64,000 nucleotides of DNA from Persicimonas caeni (GCF_006517175.1 NZ_CP041186.1:992001-1056000); one strand, 5' to 3'; shown: positions 15,716-25,635, counted from the first letter of the stretch. Numbers and translations: made by a program. The notes: a model not told the origin generated them from the sequence alone.

Positions 15716-16717
15716 TCACTGCACGGTCAGGTCGCCCGCGTTCGCCGGCTGGTAGCCGTCGCTCGAGCCGCCGGTATCCACAAAATCGCAGTAGGTCCAG
15801 GTCTGCCCCCCGTCGCCCGAGAAACGGAATGCATAGTCATAGCTTCCCGCCGTCGACGGCGCGGTGACGTCGCCCTGGTACTCGTCGTTGTTGTTGTTGG
15901 CGTAGTCGAAGCCGGGGTTGGGCTGCACTTCGTTCCAGGTCCAGCTTGTGGCCGTGGTCGGATCGGAGCCGTCGGGGCCCACGCCGAGCTCGGCGATCAG
16001 CGTGGGCGCCGTAAAGGCGCTCGTTTGGCCGGGGGCGTCGGTCTGCCCGGCGATATACAGCTGACTGTAGGCTATGTCGGTCGCGCCCGGGGCGAGCGTC
16101 ATCGTCGACGGCCACTGCAGCCCGCACCAGCCGAGGGTGTAGGTCGGGCAGTCGCTGCCGCCCACGCAGTCGCTGTCGCGACAGTCGGCGGCGCCGTCGC
16201 CGTCGTTGTCGGTTGTGTCGTCGCAGCACAGCTCGGTGGCCGGCACGCAGGCGCCCGCGCTGCACATGTCGCCGCCGGTGCAGGCGTCGCCGTCGTCGCA
16301 GCTCAGCGAGTCGTCGTTCGTGTAGACGCACGTGCCGTCGTCGCAGGTGTTGACGGTGCAGGCGTTTCCGTCGTCGCAGTCGGTGTCTTCGGTGCACTCG
16401 GGCGGCGCGGCGTCGACTTCGGCGTCCTCACCGACGTCTTCAGACGTATCGACGGCGTCGGTCGCGTCCTCGCCGGTGTCTTCGGGAACCGCCGTGTCGG
16501 AGGTGTCGGAGGCGTCGGGCGTCTCGTCTGCGTCGGAAGTGTCGGCCTGCGAGGTGTCGGTCGGCCCGGTATCGGCCGGTCCGGTATCGACTTGCGAGGT
16601 GTCGGCCTGTCCAGTGTCGGCGGGAACCTGGTTATTGGCCCCGTCATCGTCGTCGGAACACGCGGCGAGGGTCGAGCTGACGAAGAGAACAACAAGAATT
16701 CGCGTGAGTGTCTTCAC
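15716..16717 (-). CDS. Lipoprotein with Asp/Thr-rich linker and Cys-rich segment
   Basis: 333 residues from a GTG start. A lipoprotein signal (VSSTLAAC) is followed by about 80 residues of low-complexity DTGPADTSQ-type linker. Next is a Cys-rich segment of repeats (CTEDTDCDDGNACT, CDDGTCVYT, CDDGDACTGGDMC) similar to those of myxobacterial surface lipoproteins, then a globular domain with a beta-sandwich look (GSYDYAFRFSGDGGQTWTYC). The architecture indicates an exported, calcium-friendly surface protein; the function is unknown. Confidence 0.85.
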   Translation of the reverse strand: MKTLTRILVVLFVSSTLAACSDDDDGANNQVPADTGQADTSQVDTGPADTGPTDTSQADTSDADETPDASDTSDTAVPEDTGEDATDAVDTSEDVGEDAEVDAAPPECTEDTDCDDGNACTVNTCDDGTCVYTNDDSLSCDDGDACTGGDMCSAGACVPATELCCDDTTDNDGDGAADCRDSDCVGGSDCPTYTLGWCGLQWPSTMTLAPGATDIAYSQLYIAGQTDAPGQTSAFTAPTLIAELGVGPDGSDPTTATSWTWNEVQPNPGFDYANNNNDEYQGDVTAPSTAGSYDYAFRFSGDGGQTWTYCDFVDTGGSSDGYQPANAGDLTVQ

Positions 16718-16862
16718 TGGCTTCCCACTCCTGACGGAAATTAAAAACGTCCTTGCCCGTCAGTATCATACCACAACCAAGTGCAGACACGGAACTTTTG
16801 TACTTTAAGACTCGCATTCCGGCTGTTGAATCGCCTGGAAAGGATGCACCCGTTCTTGGTGG

Positions 16863-16918
16863 TTGGTTCTTGGTTCTTGGTCGATGCTTCGACGTCCTTA
16901 CCAAGAACCAAGAACCAA
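16863..16918. repeat. 19-bp perfect inverted repeat (TTGGTTCTTGG...)
   Basis: Arms at 16863-16881 and 16900-16918, with an 18-base loop, built from the simple unit GGTTCTT. It lies between two minus-strand genes and could end transcription or simply be a repeat. A looser CCACGACCCA-type relative lies upstream of glnD (about 48665-48700). Confidence 0.65.
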
Positions 16919-16998
16919 GAACGGCTGCAACTGTCACGGAGGCTCACCGGAGCAGGCGCTTCTCGTAAGTCACAGAAGTGGTGTGCTTGCACTTAGAC

Positions 16999-17874
16999 TC
17001 ACAGCGAAGATGTCATCTCCTGGTATCGTTGCCGGTGCACGTCGCGCTCGACCACCGCCTGGTCGAGCCTCTCGATGGCCTGGCGCGCGTTTTGGGCGCG
17101 CTCTTCGGGGTTCGGGTGCGACGACAGAATGGCCGGCGGCTGGGGCTGCTTGGCGAGACGCTCGAAGAAGGCGACGTAGCCGCTGGGCGAGTAGCCGGCG
17201 TCGACCACGAACTCCATGCCCACCTCGTCGGCCTCGCGCTCGTCGTCGCGGCTGTGCTTGAGCAAGTAGCCCTGGGCGAGCAGGTCGATGGCCATCTGCT
17301 CGAGCATGCCGGCCTCTTCGCCCAACGCCAGGCTGGTGAGCGTGGAGATGCCGTAGACCGCCACCATGCGCTCGGCGATGTGGCGCTGGGTGACGTGGGC
17401 GACCTCGTGGCCGAGCACGGCGATGAGTTCGGCCTCGGTCTCGGCGGATTGGAGCAAGCCGGTGGTCACGAAGATATGCCCGCCGGGGATGGCAAAGGCG
17501 TTGATCTCGGGGCTGCGGATGACGTGAAAGTCGTAGTCGATGCCCTCGGGGCGTCCCTCGGCCGCGGCGACCACCTTCTGGCCGAGCTGCGAAACATAGC
17601 GAGACACCGGAGAGCCGGTCACCGGCTGTGACTCGGCGAGCACCTGGCGAGCCATGCGGTCGCCGAGTTGCTCCTCTTGGCGGGGCGGCAGAACCACGTT
17701 GGTCGCCGTCTCCTTGACCGACTTGCCCGCCCGTTTGAGCGCCTCACCGGCCTTCTCGAGCGACTCGCGCCCCTGCTCGACGCGCTCCTGGTCCACCTCG
17801 TCACAGCCGACCAGCCCAAGCCCAACAAGCCCCGACGCTACCAATACGACCAAAACTGCACGCAATAACCGCAT
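16999..17874 (-). CDS. M48-family zinc metalloprotease lipoprotein
   Basis: 291 residues from the ATG at 17872-17874, where a lipoprotein signal starts (LVGLGLVGC). The catalytic motif is HEVAH in AVLGHEVAHVTQRH, and the downstream Glu ligand is in HSRDDEREADEVG. Both are standard for the BepA/LoiP type of periplasmic M48 proteases that handle misfolded outer-membrane proteins. It starts four bases after the stop of the topoisomerase gene, so the two are probably one transcript. Confidence 0.92.
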   Translation of the reverse strand: MRLLRAVLVVLVASGLVGLGLVGCDEVDQERVEQGRESLEKAGEALKRAGKSVKETATNVVLPPRQEEQLGDRMARQVLAESQPVTGSPVSRYVSQLGQKVVAAAEGRPEGIDYDFHVIRSPEINAFAIPGGHIFVTTGLLQSAETEAELIAVLGHEVAHVTQRHIAERMVAVYGISTLTSLALGEEAGMLEQMAIDLLAQGYLLKHSRDDEREADEVGMEFVVDAGYSPSGYVAFFERLAKQPQPPAILSSHPNPEERAQNARQAIERLDQAVVERDVHRQRYQEMTSSL

Positions 17875-17878
17875 AACC

Positions 17879-18949
17879 TCAATCCCCTTCACCACGCTCG
17901 TTCTCCGCGAGCCACACAACAAACCGTTCGACCTGCGACAACCCTTCGTCGGCCACCGCGCCCTGTTGCGAGGCGGCCTCGAAGGCCTCCCAATGTGGCC
18001 AGAACCGCCCACCATCGTAGGCGTCGACCACATCGGGGTGTAAGTAGTAATCACGACATACCGTCTCTGTATTGCCCAGCGCCTGGGCCGTCTGGCGCAC
18101 CGCTTCGCGCAGCATCTCGTCGCGCTCGTCGGCGTCTTCGGGCGGTCCGTACTCCAGCAAGAACTCGGTGAACCTGCGCGTCGCGCCCCACGTGCGGAAG
18201 TCCTTGGTCGAGCACTCCATGCCGCAAATCTCTTCGAGATAAGCGTTGACCTCGTCGGCGGTCACCCGGCGCGTCTTGCCGTCTTCGAGGTAGGTGAAGA
18301 CGCGCTCGCCGGGCGTCTCGTGCAGCCGGCGCACCTGGCGCGACAGGCGCCGGTCGCGCACCACGATCTCGTGCTCGACCTCGGACTTTCCGACGAACTC
18401 GAAGCGCACGCTGGTGGTGTTGACCTCGACGTGCTCGGCAAAGAGCGTGGCCAGCCCGTGCGAGCCGTGCTCGCGCAGGTACTGCTCGTTGCCTATGCGC
18501 AGCAGCGTGCGATCGAGCAGCGTGATCACCACGGCCAGCGCCCGCTCGCGGCCCACCTCATTGGCGCGCATGGCCCGGTCGCACGCCTCGCGGATGGCCG
18601 GGAGCTTGCGCGCGAACTGGACCAGGTGGTCGAATTTGACCCGCCGGCGCACCTCCTCCCAGCGCGGGTGGTAGATATACTGCTTGCGCCCGGCGGCGTC
18701 TCGCCCTGTCGCCTGCACATGCGCGTCGGGGTTGGCGGCGATCCACACGTCGGTCCAATCGGGCGGGATCGTCAGCGCCTTGATGCGCGCCTTCTCGGCC
18801 TCGTCGTGCAGGTGGCTGCCGTCCTCGGTCATGTAGGTAAACCCGCGCCCCCACCGCTTGCGCTCGTAGCCGGGCGTGGTCTCGGTCACGTAGTGCAGCC
18901 CCGCCTCTTGGGCGCAGGCCGCGTACTCGGAGATGCGATCTTCTTGCAC
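17879..18949 (-). CDS. DNA topoisomerase IB (eukaryotic/poxvirus type)
   Basis: This enzyme relaxes supercoils through a 3'-phosphotyrosyl link without ATP. The 356-residue protein has the bacterial TopIB layout: N-terminal domain to about residue 100 with GRDAAGRKQYIYH, then catalytic elements LLRIGNEQYL, KDFRTWGATRRFTEFLL, and the tyrosine region CRDYYLHPDVVDAY. The start is a GTG with GAGGGG upstream. Bacterial TopIB occurs patchily and is not essential. Confidence 0.93.
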   Translation of the reverse strand: MQEDRISEYAACAQEAGLHYVTETTPGYERKRWGRGFTYMTEDGSHLHDEAEKARIKALTIPPDWTDVWIAANPDAHVQATGRDAAGRKQYIYHPRWEEVRRRVKFDHLVQFARKLPAIREACDRAMRANEVGRERALAVVITLLDRTLLRIGNEQYLREHGSHGLATLFAEHVEVNTTSVRFEFVGKSEVEHEIVVRDRRLSRQVRRLHETPGERVFTYLEDGKTRRVTADEVNAYLEEICGMECSTKDFRTWGATRRFTEFLLEYGPPEDADERDEMLREAVRQTAQALGNTETVCRDYYLHPDVVDAYDGGRFWPHWEAFEAASQQGAVADEGLSQVERFVVWLAENERGEGD

Positions 18950-19128
18950 CGCTAAACCCCTCGAATCGGGAAGGAAAGCCGCTTGTCGACGGGCGGCCTT
19001 CGCGTTCGACGCCGCCCTCTTGAATTATGGACGCGACGGCGCAGAAATCCCGCCGCGGCGATTGCGTCCCGGGCGCGGGTCAACTAGTCTCGGGGGGCGC
19101 TCATCTCCCCCGATTTTCCCGCTGACAC

Positions 19129-21579
19129 GTGTACGCCCAAGTCGCCGTAGACATCCCCCTATTCACCGCGCTGACCTACGCGATCCCGGACGAACTCGAC
19201 GGTTTGATCGAGCCCGGCCACCTCGTGCAGGTGCCGTTTCGAAACCGCTCGAAGACCGGTCTGGTGGTCTCGGTCGACGAGACGCTCGAGGACGAGTCGA
19301 TCGCCTCGAAGGTGCGCGACATCGTCGATCTGGTCGACACCGAGCCCCTGCTCGACGAGCGCGGCGTGCAGTTCTTGAAGTTCATCGCCGACTACTACCT
19401 CGCCCCTATCGGGCAGGTCGCGCGCCTGGCCCTGCCGTCGTTTGTGCGCCTCGAGGGCATGAAGCACTACCGGCTCGTCGACGGGGCGAGCTCGGCGACC
19501 GTCCACGACGACGACCTGAAGGCCGCGGCGGCCATCCTCGAGGAGAGCGACGAGCCGGTCGCGGTCAAAGACATCAAAGAGCGGATCAAGGGGATGACCT
19601 TCCGGCGACTGTCCGACCTGGAGACGGCCGGGTTCGTCGAGGTCTCCTACGAGGAGAAGGACGCGCGCGTCAAAGTGCGCACCGAGAAGTTCTATCAGGT
19701 GGTCGACCCGCCCGGCGAAGACGACCGCATCGGCAGCAAGCAGGCGCGCATCCTCGAGATGCTCGAGGGCGAAGAGAGCGTGTCGCTCACTGATATCCGC
19801 GAGTCAATTTCGAGCCCGTACAGCAGCCTGAGCGGCCTGGAGGAGCGTGGGTTCATTCGCGTCTGGGAGGAGGAGGTCTACCGCGACCCCTTCGAGCAGG
19901 AGCCGGTCAGAAAGCCCGAAGAGCACGTGCTGACCCTCGACCAGCAACAAGCCCTGCAGGCGATCGGCACGGCGCGACAGGCCAACTCGTTCCAAGGCTT
20001 CGTGCTCCACGGGGTCACCGGAAGCGGCAAGACCGAGGTGTACGTGCGCGCCATCCGCGCCGAGATCGAGCAGGGAAACCGCGCGCTGGTCCTGCTGCCC
20101 GAAATCGCGCTGACCCCGCAATTCGTGGCCGTCTTTCGCGGCCACTTTGGCGAGAAGATCGCCGTGTTGCACTCGGGGCTGACCCCGGCGGAGAAATTCG
20201 ACCAGTGGCGGCGCATCAAGCGCGACGAGGTCGAGATCGTCATCGGCGCGCGCTCGGCACTGTTCGCCCCGCTGACCAACCTGGGCATCATCGTCGTCGA
20301 CGAGGAGCACGACACGAGCTTCAAGCAGGGCGAGGGCCCGCGCTACCACGCCCGCGACATGGCGCTGGTGCGCGGCAAGCTCGAGAACGCGCGGGTGGTC
20401 CTGGGCAGCGCCACGCCGTCGCTGGAGTCGTACCACAACGCCAAGAGCGGCCGGCTCAAGTACCTGCCGATGCCCGACCGCGTGGCCGACCGGCCGATGC
20501 CCGAGGTCGACATCGTCGACCTGCGCGACAACGACGGTGCCCCGCCCGGCCCCTCCGACGTGCTCTCCTACCAGCTCGTCGGCGCCGTCCAGGACACGCT
20601 CGCCGAAGAGATGCAGGCGATCTTGTTCCTCAACCGGCGAGGCTTCTCGCCGTGCGTCATCTGCCACGCGTGCGGCCACGTCTTCGAGTGCGTCAACTGC
20701 GACGTCTCGCTGACCTACCACCGCCGCCAAGAGTCGCTTCGCTGCCACCACTGCGACTACTCGATTCGCATGCCCGAGTCGTGCCCGGAGTGTGGCGACC
20801 AGAAGATCAACCGGCGGGGCACCGGCACCGAGAAACTCGAGGGCCACCTCAACGAGCTCTTCCCGCGCGCCAATATCGCCCGGCTCGACCGCGACACCAG
20901 CGGCGGAAAGAACCTGCGACGCACCATCAAGGCGTTCCGCCACGGCGAGATCGACCTGCTGGTGGGCACCCAGATGGTCACCAAGGGCCACGACTTTCCC
21001 GGCGTGATCACCGTCGGGGTGATCATGGCCGATATGAGCCTGAACTTTCCCGACTTTCGCGCCGCCGAGCGCACCTTCCAGCTGCTCACGCAGGTGGCCG
21101 GACGCGCCGGGCGCGGCGAAGATCCGGGGCGGGTCTATATCCAGACGTACAACCCCGAGCACTACAGCCTGCAGGCCGCGCGCGAGCACGACTTCGCCTC
21201 GTTCTCCGAGCGCGAGCTCGCCCTTCGCCGCGAGCTCGCCTACCCGCCCTTCGGCCACCTCATCGCCATCAAGTTCGAGGCGGCCAGCGAGGGGCGCTGC
21301 ATCCAGGCCGCCCGCGACTACGCCACCGCCGCCAGGCGCGTGCTGCGCCAAGACGAGAAGCTCGGCCAGAGCGTCTTTATGCTGGGCCCGGCCATGGCGC
21401 CCCTGAGCCGCCTCAAGGGCAAGTCGCGCTGGCAAATCCTGCTCAAGAGCCGCTCACGCGCCGACGTGCGCAAGCTGGCCATCGCCATGCTCAACGGCGT
21501 GGCCCACTTCGAGCCCAACAAGTCGCAGCACCGCGACGTGCGTATCGTGGTCGACGTCGACCCGGTCAATATGCTGTGA
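19129..21579 (+). CDS. priA: Primosomal protein N' (PriA helicase)
   Basis: PriA restarts collapsed replication forks. The 816-residue protein has the N-terminal 3'-DNA binding domain (YAQVAVDIPLFTALTYAIP), Walker A GVTGSGKTEVY near residue 295, and DEEHD for motif II. A zinc-binding insertion has four CxxC-type pairs (CVICHAC, CVNC, CHHC, CPEC), and AGRAGRGE forms motif VI. The start is a GTG at 19129. The gene ends at a strong terminator, facing a convergent lipoprotein gene. Confidence 0.97.
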   Translation: MYAQVAVDIPLFTALTYAIPDELDGLIEPGHLVQVPFRNRSKTGLVVSVDETLEDESIASKVRDIVDLVDTEPLLDERGVQFLKFIADYYLAPIGQVARLALPSFVRLEGMKHYRLVDGASSATVHDDDLKAAAAILEESDEPVAVKDIKERIKGMTFRRLSDLETAGFVEVSYEEKDARVKVRTEKFYQVVDPPGEDDRIGSKQARILEMLEGEESVSLTDIRESISSPYSSLSGLEERGFIRVWEEEVYRDPFEQEPVRKPEEHVLTLDQQQALQAIGTARQANSFQGFVLHGVTGSGKTEVYVRAIRAEIEQGNRALVLLPEIALTPQFVAVFRGHFGEKIAVLHSGLTPAEKFDQWRRIKRDEVEIVIGARSALFAPLTNLGIIVVDEEHDTSFKQGEGPRYHARDMALVRGKLENARVVLGSATPSLESYHNAKSGRLKYLPMPDRVADRPMPEVDIVDLRDNDGAPPGPSDVLSYQLVGAVQDTLAEEMQAILFLNRRGFSPCVICHACGHVFECVNCDVSLTYHRRQESLRCHHCDYSIRMPESCPECGDQKINRRGTGTEKLEGHLNELFPRANIARLDRDTSGGKNLRRTIKAFRHGEIDLLVGTQMVTKGHDFPGVITVGVIMADMSLNFPDFRAAERTFQLLTQVAGRAGRGEDPGRVYIQTYNPEHYSLQAAREHDFASFSERELALRRELAYPPFGHLIAIKFEAASEGRCIQAARDYATAARRVLRQDEKLGQSVFMLGPAMAPLSRLKGKSRWQILLKSRSRADVRKLAIAMLNGVAHFEPNKSQHRDVRIVVDVDPVNML

Positions 21580-21602
21580 GAATCCCGACGATGTAGAACG
21601 CC

Positions 21603-21642
21603 AAAAGCCCCCGCCGGATGCGATATCCGGCGGGGGCTTTTT
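21603..21642. terminator. Rho-independent terminator after priA (bidirectional)
   Basis: A 17-bp perfect stem AAAAGCCCCCGCCGGAT / ATCCGGCGGGGGCTTTT with a 5-base loop, T tract on both strands. It serves priA and the convergent lipoprotein gene. Confidence 0.93.
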
Positions 21643-21678
21643 GGGGTCTAGCGGGTTGGTCTAGCGGAACACGTTGGC

Positions 21679-22791
21679 TTACATGCCGGCGTCTGCTTCG
21701 CTGGAACCGGCGTCGGCGTCACTGCCGCCGTCTGCGGGGATCTCGCAGGTCTCGCCGCCCGTCTCTGCGACGCACGTCGCCGACTCGGCGCTGTACGAGC
21801 AGCTCAGGCCGTCGGCACACTCGGCGCCGCCCTCACACGACTCGCCCTCGGCGCGCGGCTGTTCGCAGTTGCCGCTGCCCTCGGCGTCGCACCACAGCCC
21901 CGGCTTGCACTGCATCGACTGCTGACAAGCCTCGCCCGCGGCCAAGTGGGGCGCACAGGTGCCGTCCACGCAGGTCGAACCGGGCCCACACATCTCGCCG
22001 GCGCTGCACGAAGCGCCCGCCGCCGCGTAGCTGACCGATGCCACACAGGTCGACTCGATTCCACACACCAGCCCCTGCTGGCACAGGTTGTACTGGAAGT
22101 CGCAGGCTTCGCCTTCAGCGCGCGATTGCTCGGCCACACAGGTGCCTTCGTAGGTCTGCTGGTCGTACACGCACGCCAGGCCATCGGCACAGTCGAGTTC
22201 GTCACACGACTCGCCTTCCTGAGCCATCGTCGGCTGGGGCGCGCACTGACCGTAGCAGGCGTCGGTGGCGCTGTAGTCGCAATAGCCCGTCTGGCACGCC
22301 TCGTCAGTCAGGCACGGATCTCCTTCGGCCTGCTGGGCGATAAACATGGCTTCGCAGGCCCCGCCGGCCTCGACCGCCGACTGAACGTCGGTGATCGCCG
22401 GGCAACTCGAGGCGAACGAGCGAATCGAGTTCAGACACTCGGTGGCCTTGGCAGAGTCAAACTCGATGCGGCCGGCATCGATGGCCACGGCGGTGCTATC
22501 TTCACCAGCATCGGCCATGAACAAGTCAGCCAGGTTTGCTTGGCACTCCTGCTTGTCGGCGTAGCGCCCGAGGTAGGCGATGTAGAAGGGAGCCTGCTTT
22601 TCGGGGCAGTCGTAGATCGCCGTGCAGAGCAGGTCCACATACTCATCTTGAGCGGACTGGGTGAATTCGGCGTAGGTCTGCGTTTCTCCGCCACCACCTC
22701 CGCCACCGCCTCCGCCACCACCATCATCACCACAACCGGTGATCGCGAGGCTCAACGCACAACCAACTGCAAATGCATACTTCCAGTTCAT
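21679..22791 (-). CDS. Cys-rich lipoprotein with poly-Gly linker
   Basis: 370 residues from the ATG at 22789-22791, preceded by AAAGGAG. A lipoprotein signal (LSLAITGC) is followed by a run of twelve Gly. After an N-terminal helical domain (residues about 45-150) come at least seven Cys-rich repeats of the type EGExCDxxxCxxGLxC, as in many surface lipoproteins of myxobacteria and relatives. The Gly run is encoded by trinucleotide repeats, so slippage would change linker length but not frame. Function unknown. Confidence 0.86.
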   Translation of the reverse strand: MNWKYAFAVGCALSLAITGCGDDGGGGGGGGGGGGETQTYAEFTQSAQDEYVDLLCTAIYDCPEKQAPFYIAYLGRYADKQECQANLADLFMADAGEDSTAVAIDAGRIEFDSAKATECLNSIRSFASSCPAITDVQSAVEAGGACEAMFIAQQAEGDPCLTDEACQTGYCDYSATDACYGQCAPQPTMAQEGESCDELDCADGLACVYDQQTYEGTCVAEQSRAEGEACDFQYNLCQQGLVCGIESTCVASVSYAAAGASCSAGEMCGPGSTCVDGTCAPHLAAGEACQQSMQCKPGLWCDAEGSGNCEQPRAEGESCEGGAECADGLSCSYSAESATCVAETGGETCEIPADGGSDADAGSSEADAGM

Positions 22792-22892
22792 CTCAAATCT
22801 CCTTTCATTGTCGAAACAGCAACTCCAAGGGGTAACAGGATGCCCGGGGGATAACAAATTTTTGGGCAGCTCGAGGCGCTCGATGGATCGAC

Positions 22893-24281
22893 TCAGAGCA
22901 AGTCGAGCGCGCGCGCCAGAAAGGACGCCATCTGGTCACGGGTCACGGGTGAATCGCCACAGTAACGGCCACCACCACACCCGAGCGTCACCCCCGCCTG
23001 GGCGATGTTGTTGGCGTTTTGCTCCCAGAACTCACCGTCGTCGTCGGAGAAATAGTCTCGGCTCGACTCGGGAAAGCCGAACGCGCGGTCCAAAAACGCC
23101 GCCATCTGGCCGCGCGTGATGGGATCGTTGCCGCAAAAGCCGTCGTTGCCGCATCCGTGGGAGATGCCGGCTTCGGCGAGGCGGTTTGCGTCGGCTTCGA
23201 ACCAGGCGCCATCGTCGTCAGAGAAGTAGTCTCGGCCGGCAGCCGGAAGGGAGAGCGCGCGGCTCAAGAAGACCGCCATTTGGCCGCGCGTGACCTCCGC
23301 GCTGGGGCAGTACAGCGGGCGAAGCCCTCCCTCGCACCCCTGGGTGATGCCCTCGCGGTAGATGGCCTCGATCGCCGGTTCGTGGGGATTGCCGTCGTCG
23401 TCGGCGAACGTGCCGTCGAAGCTTCCGTACATCTTCTCGATGCCGGCGATGTCTCCGGCGCTCAGTCCCGAGCGATTGCTGCTGAACGTCGAGCCATCCG
23501 AGCGGCGCACGATCGTCGGCTCGCCGTTTTCGGAGAAGGCGTACGAGTCGTAGTGCATGATCGAGCCGAGATCGTACGCACCGATGTCGAGTCCGCCGTA
23601 GCCCTTATCGGCGTAGGTCTCGAAGGCGTAATGCTTGTCGTCGGGGATATTCTCCCAGAGGATGCGCACGTGGTCATCGCGGTCGGCGCGCGATTGCTCG
23701 TGCCACAACCCCACCGTGTGCCCAATCTCGTGGATCACCGAGCCGGTCGTGCAGTTCTCGTCGAGCCACACATGCTGCTGAGAGCCCGTGCGCCCGACGG
23801 TCGCCAGGCAGACGCCGTCGCGCGGTGCGAAGGTCACGTAGGCAGCTTCGTCGGTGCGCTCGACGAAGTCGACCGGGGTATGCTGCTCCCAGTGCGCGAT
23901 GGCGTCGTGCACTCGCGCCTGATCAGTCAGGTTGGGGTCGATGGTGTACGGAACGCGAGCGTCGGGCCAAAAGGCCGCGCTCTCGCGAGAGGCGAGTTCC
24001 TGGACCCGAATACGGTACGGCCCCACTTCGTCGGGATCGATTTCTTGGAGGAGAGACGGCTGGAGGAGCATGTCGCCTTCGGCGACGAGAAGCCCGTCGA
24101 CCTCTCGATAGGCAACCATCCGCCACGGCACCGCCGGCTCTCCGGCGGCGTTGGGCTTCATGACCACGCCGTAGCGAATGTCCTGGCCCGCCGCGTCCGT
24201 TTGGTCGGACTGCGGCGGACCACATGCGACGACAGCAAGGCTGAAAAGGGCGAGCGCAATTGTAGTCTTCGAGCAACACAT
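22893..24281 (-). CDS. Astacin-like (M12A) metalloprotease lipoprotein with SLH-like repeats
   Basis: 462 residues. Lipoprotein signal LFSLAVVAC, a propeptide-like region to about residue 105, then an astacin catalytic domain: HEIGHTVGLWHEQSR contains the full HExxHxxGxxHE zinc site, and SIMHYDSYAF gives the Met-turn and Tyr. The C-terminal part has three repeats of about 55 residues with VTRGQMAxFLxRAL, DYFSDDDG and a GCxxxxxYC pair, resembling S-layer homology (SLH) modules. A lipid-anchored protease with SLH-like modules suggests a surface or extracellular role such as digestion of foreign protein; that role is inference. Confidence 0.88.
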   Translation of the reverse strand: MCCSKTTIALALFSLAVVACGPPQSDQTDAAGQDIRYGVVMKPNAAGEPAVPWRMVAYREVDGLLVAEGDMLLQPSLLQEIDPDEVGPYRIRVQELASRESAAFWPDARVPYTIDPNLTDQARVHDAIAHWEQHTPVDFVERTDEAAYVTFAPRDGVCLATVGRTGSQQHVWLDENCTTGSVIHEIGHTVGLWHEQSRADRDDHVRILWENIPDDKHYAFETYADKGYGGLDIGAYDLGSIMHYDSYAFSENGEPTIVRRSDGSTFSSNRSGLSAGDIAGIEKMYGSFDGTFADDDGNPHEPAIEAIYREGITQGCEGGLRPLYCPSAEVTRGQMAVFLSRALSLPAAGRDYFSDDDGAWFEADANRLAEAGISHGCGNDGFCGNDPITRGQMAAFLDRAFGFPESSRDYFSDDDGEFWEQNANNIAQAGVTLGCGGGRYCGDSPVTRDQMASFLARALDLL

Positions 24282-24290
24282 GCGCTCTGT

Positions 24291-25436
24291 TTACAAGAGA
24301 CCGCGCTGCTTGACCAGTCGCTCGAGGCGCTCGCGATTGTCGTCGAGGTCTTCGCGGCGTTTGACCGGCTGGAAACGCGACTCGTCGCCCGAGGCGGGCA
24401 CCTCGACGAACGTCGTCTTCAGAAACGCGGACAGCTCTCCGGCGAGCCGCTCGAACTGGATGACGGTGTCGCCGTCGACATTCTTGTCGACCACAAACCA
24501 CGTCAAATCGAAGTCATCGTCGAGCGCGTCGGCGTTGAACATGAACGTGTTGGTGTTCAACAGCTGCAGGTCCTCTTTGAGCGAAGCATCCGGCAGACGG
24601 AAGTGCTCGACGACCTGCGGCTCTCCGTCGACGCGCGCCACGAAGCCGCCGACCTGGCCGGGCTTCTTCTGGACGGCCTCGACGGTCATCTGCGCGCCAT
24701 TGTTGGCCGCGTCGACGTGCATGCCCACCACCAGCGGATCGATCGTGGCCAGGACGTTGTCGACGTTGGACATCAGCAGGTATTTGCCTCCGTCCTCGCG
24801 GAACTTCTGCAGCGCGCTGCGCCCCACGGCCGACGGCAGGTCGCCGTGTCCGGGTGCATAGAACGAGACGTCGTCGCCCTCGCGGAAGAGCTCACCTTCC
24901 GGCGTGAGGCGAATGCTGACGTTCTGGTTGAACTGAATGAGCTGATTGTCGTCGAGCCCGAAATAATCGTGCTCGGCGAGGTGCTCGTCGGTCTTGTCGT
25001 CGGTCGCGAAGCTGTTCATCAACAGCATCTTGGTGCCGCCGCCGTGCCGGCGAACGTCGAGCGCCTTGAGCCCTAAGAACGACAGGTCGTCGAAGACGTT
25101 GACGCAGCCTTTGACCACACCACCAAAGCGCGTCGCCATGCCGCCGTTGAGCACGACGATTCCAACCTCGCCGTTGTCGATCGCCTCTTGGCCCAGCGCG
25201 ATAAACTCCCGAGCTTGTTCGGAGTCACGGTCCGGAAGCACGCGGACGTCGTCGTCCGCAGGCACTTCCACCGTCTTGTCGAGACGGTTGCCTTCGCCGC
25301 TCAACTCACCGGCCAAATAGGCGCGACGCAACTCGAGAAACTCGTCCGCGTCGAAATGATTGCGCTCCAAGACCTGACGCTGTTCGTCCGAGATCTGCTC
25401 CCACAGCTCCTCTGCCGACATTTGTTGCTCAGTCAT
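24291..25436 (-). CDS. UTP--sugar-1-phosphate uridylyltransferase (UGPase-like)
   Basis: 381 residues from the ATG at 25434-25436, which has GGAAGAGA upstream (an ATG 11 codons further up lacks one). The nucleotide-binding loop reads VVLNGGMATRFGG, and later parts include MLLMNSFAT, FYAPGHGDLP, YLLMSNVDNVLA and NTNTFMFN. This is the order found in eukaryotic-type UDP-glucose or UDP-N-acetylhexosamine pyrophosphorylases. The product would be an activated sugar for glycan synthesis. The exact sugar cannot be told from sequence. Confidence 0.85.
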   Translation of the reverse strand: MTEQQMSAEELWEQISDEQRQVLERNHFDADEFLELRRAYLAGELSGEGNRLDKTVEVPADDDVRVLPDRDSEQAREFIALGQEAIDNGEVGIVVLNGGMATRFGGVVKGCVNVFDDLSFLGLKALDVRRHGGGTKMLLMNSFATDDKTDEHLAEHDYFGLDDNQLIQFNQNVSIRLTPEGELFREGDDVSFYAPGHGDLPSAVGRSALQKFREDGGKYLLMSNVDNVLATIDPLVVGMHVDAANNGAQMTVEAVQKKPGQVGGFVARVDGEPQVVEHFRLPDASLKEDLQLLNTNTFMFNADALDDDFDLTWFVVDKNVDGDTVIQFERLAGELSAFLKTTFVEVPASGDESRFQPVKRREDLDDNRERLERLVKQRGLL

Positions 25437-25635
25437 ATTCTCTTCCAAGTGTTCAAAATTGTGTGACATCCAGTCGTAGTCGAACGACGTGAAGATGCCG
25501 TGATGCTCTTGTGAAAGTCGCGCAGCAAACTATTCACGAGTCGCCCCGTGTCACGCCGCGCGCCCTGATCGTCTCGGATGGTTTGGGATAGAACGACGGA
25601 AGGAACAGTGCAAGCTGCTTCCCGTTTGCTCGGAG

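Noticed and set aside
15623-16744. Plus-strand frame of 373 codons rich in G and V
   Set aside because: Antisense shadow of the Cys-rich lipoprotein, which has a lipobox and Cys pattern.
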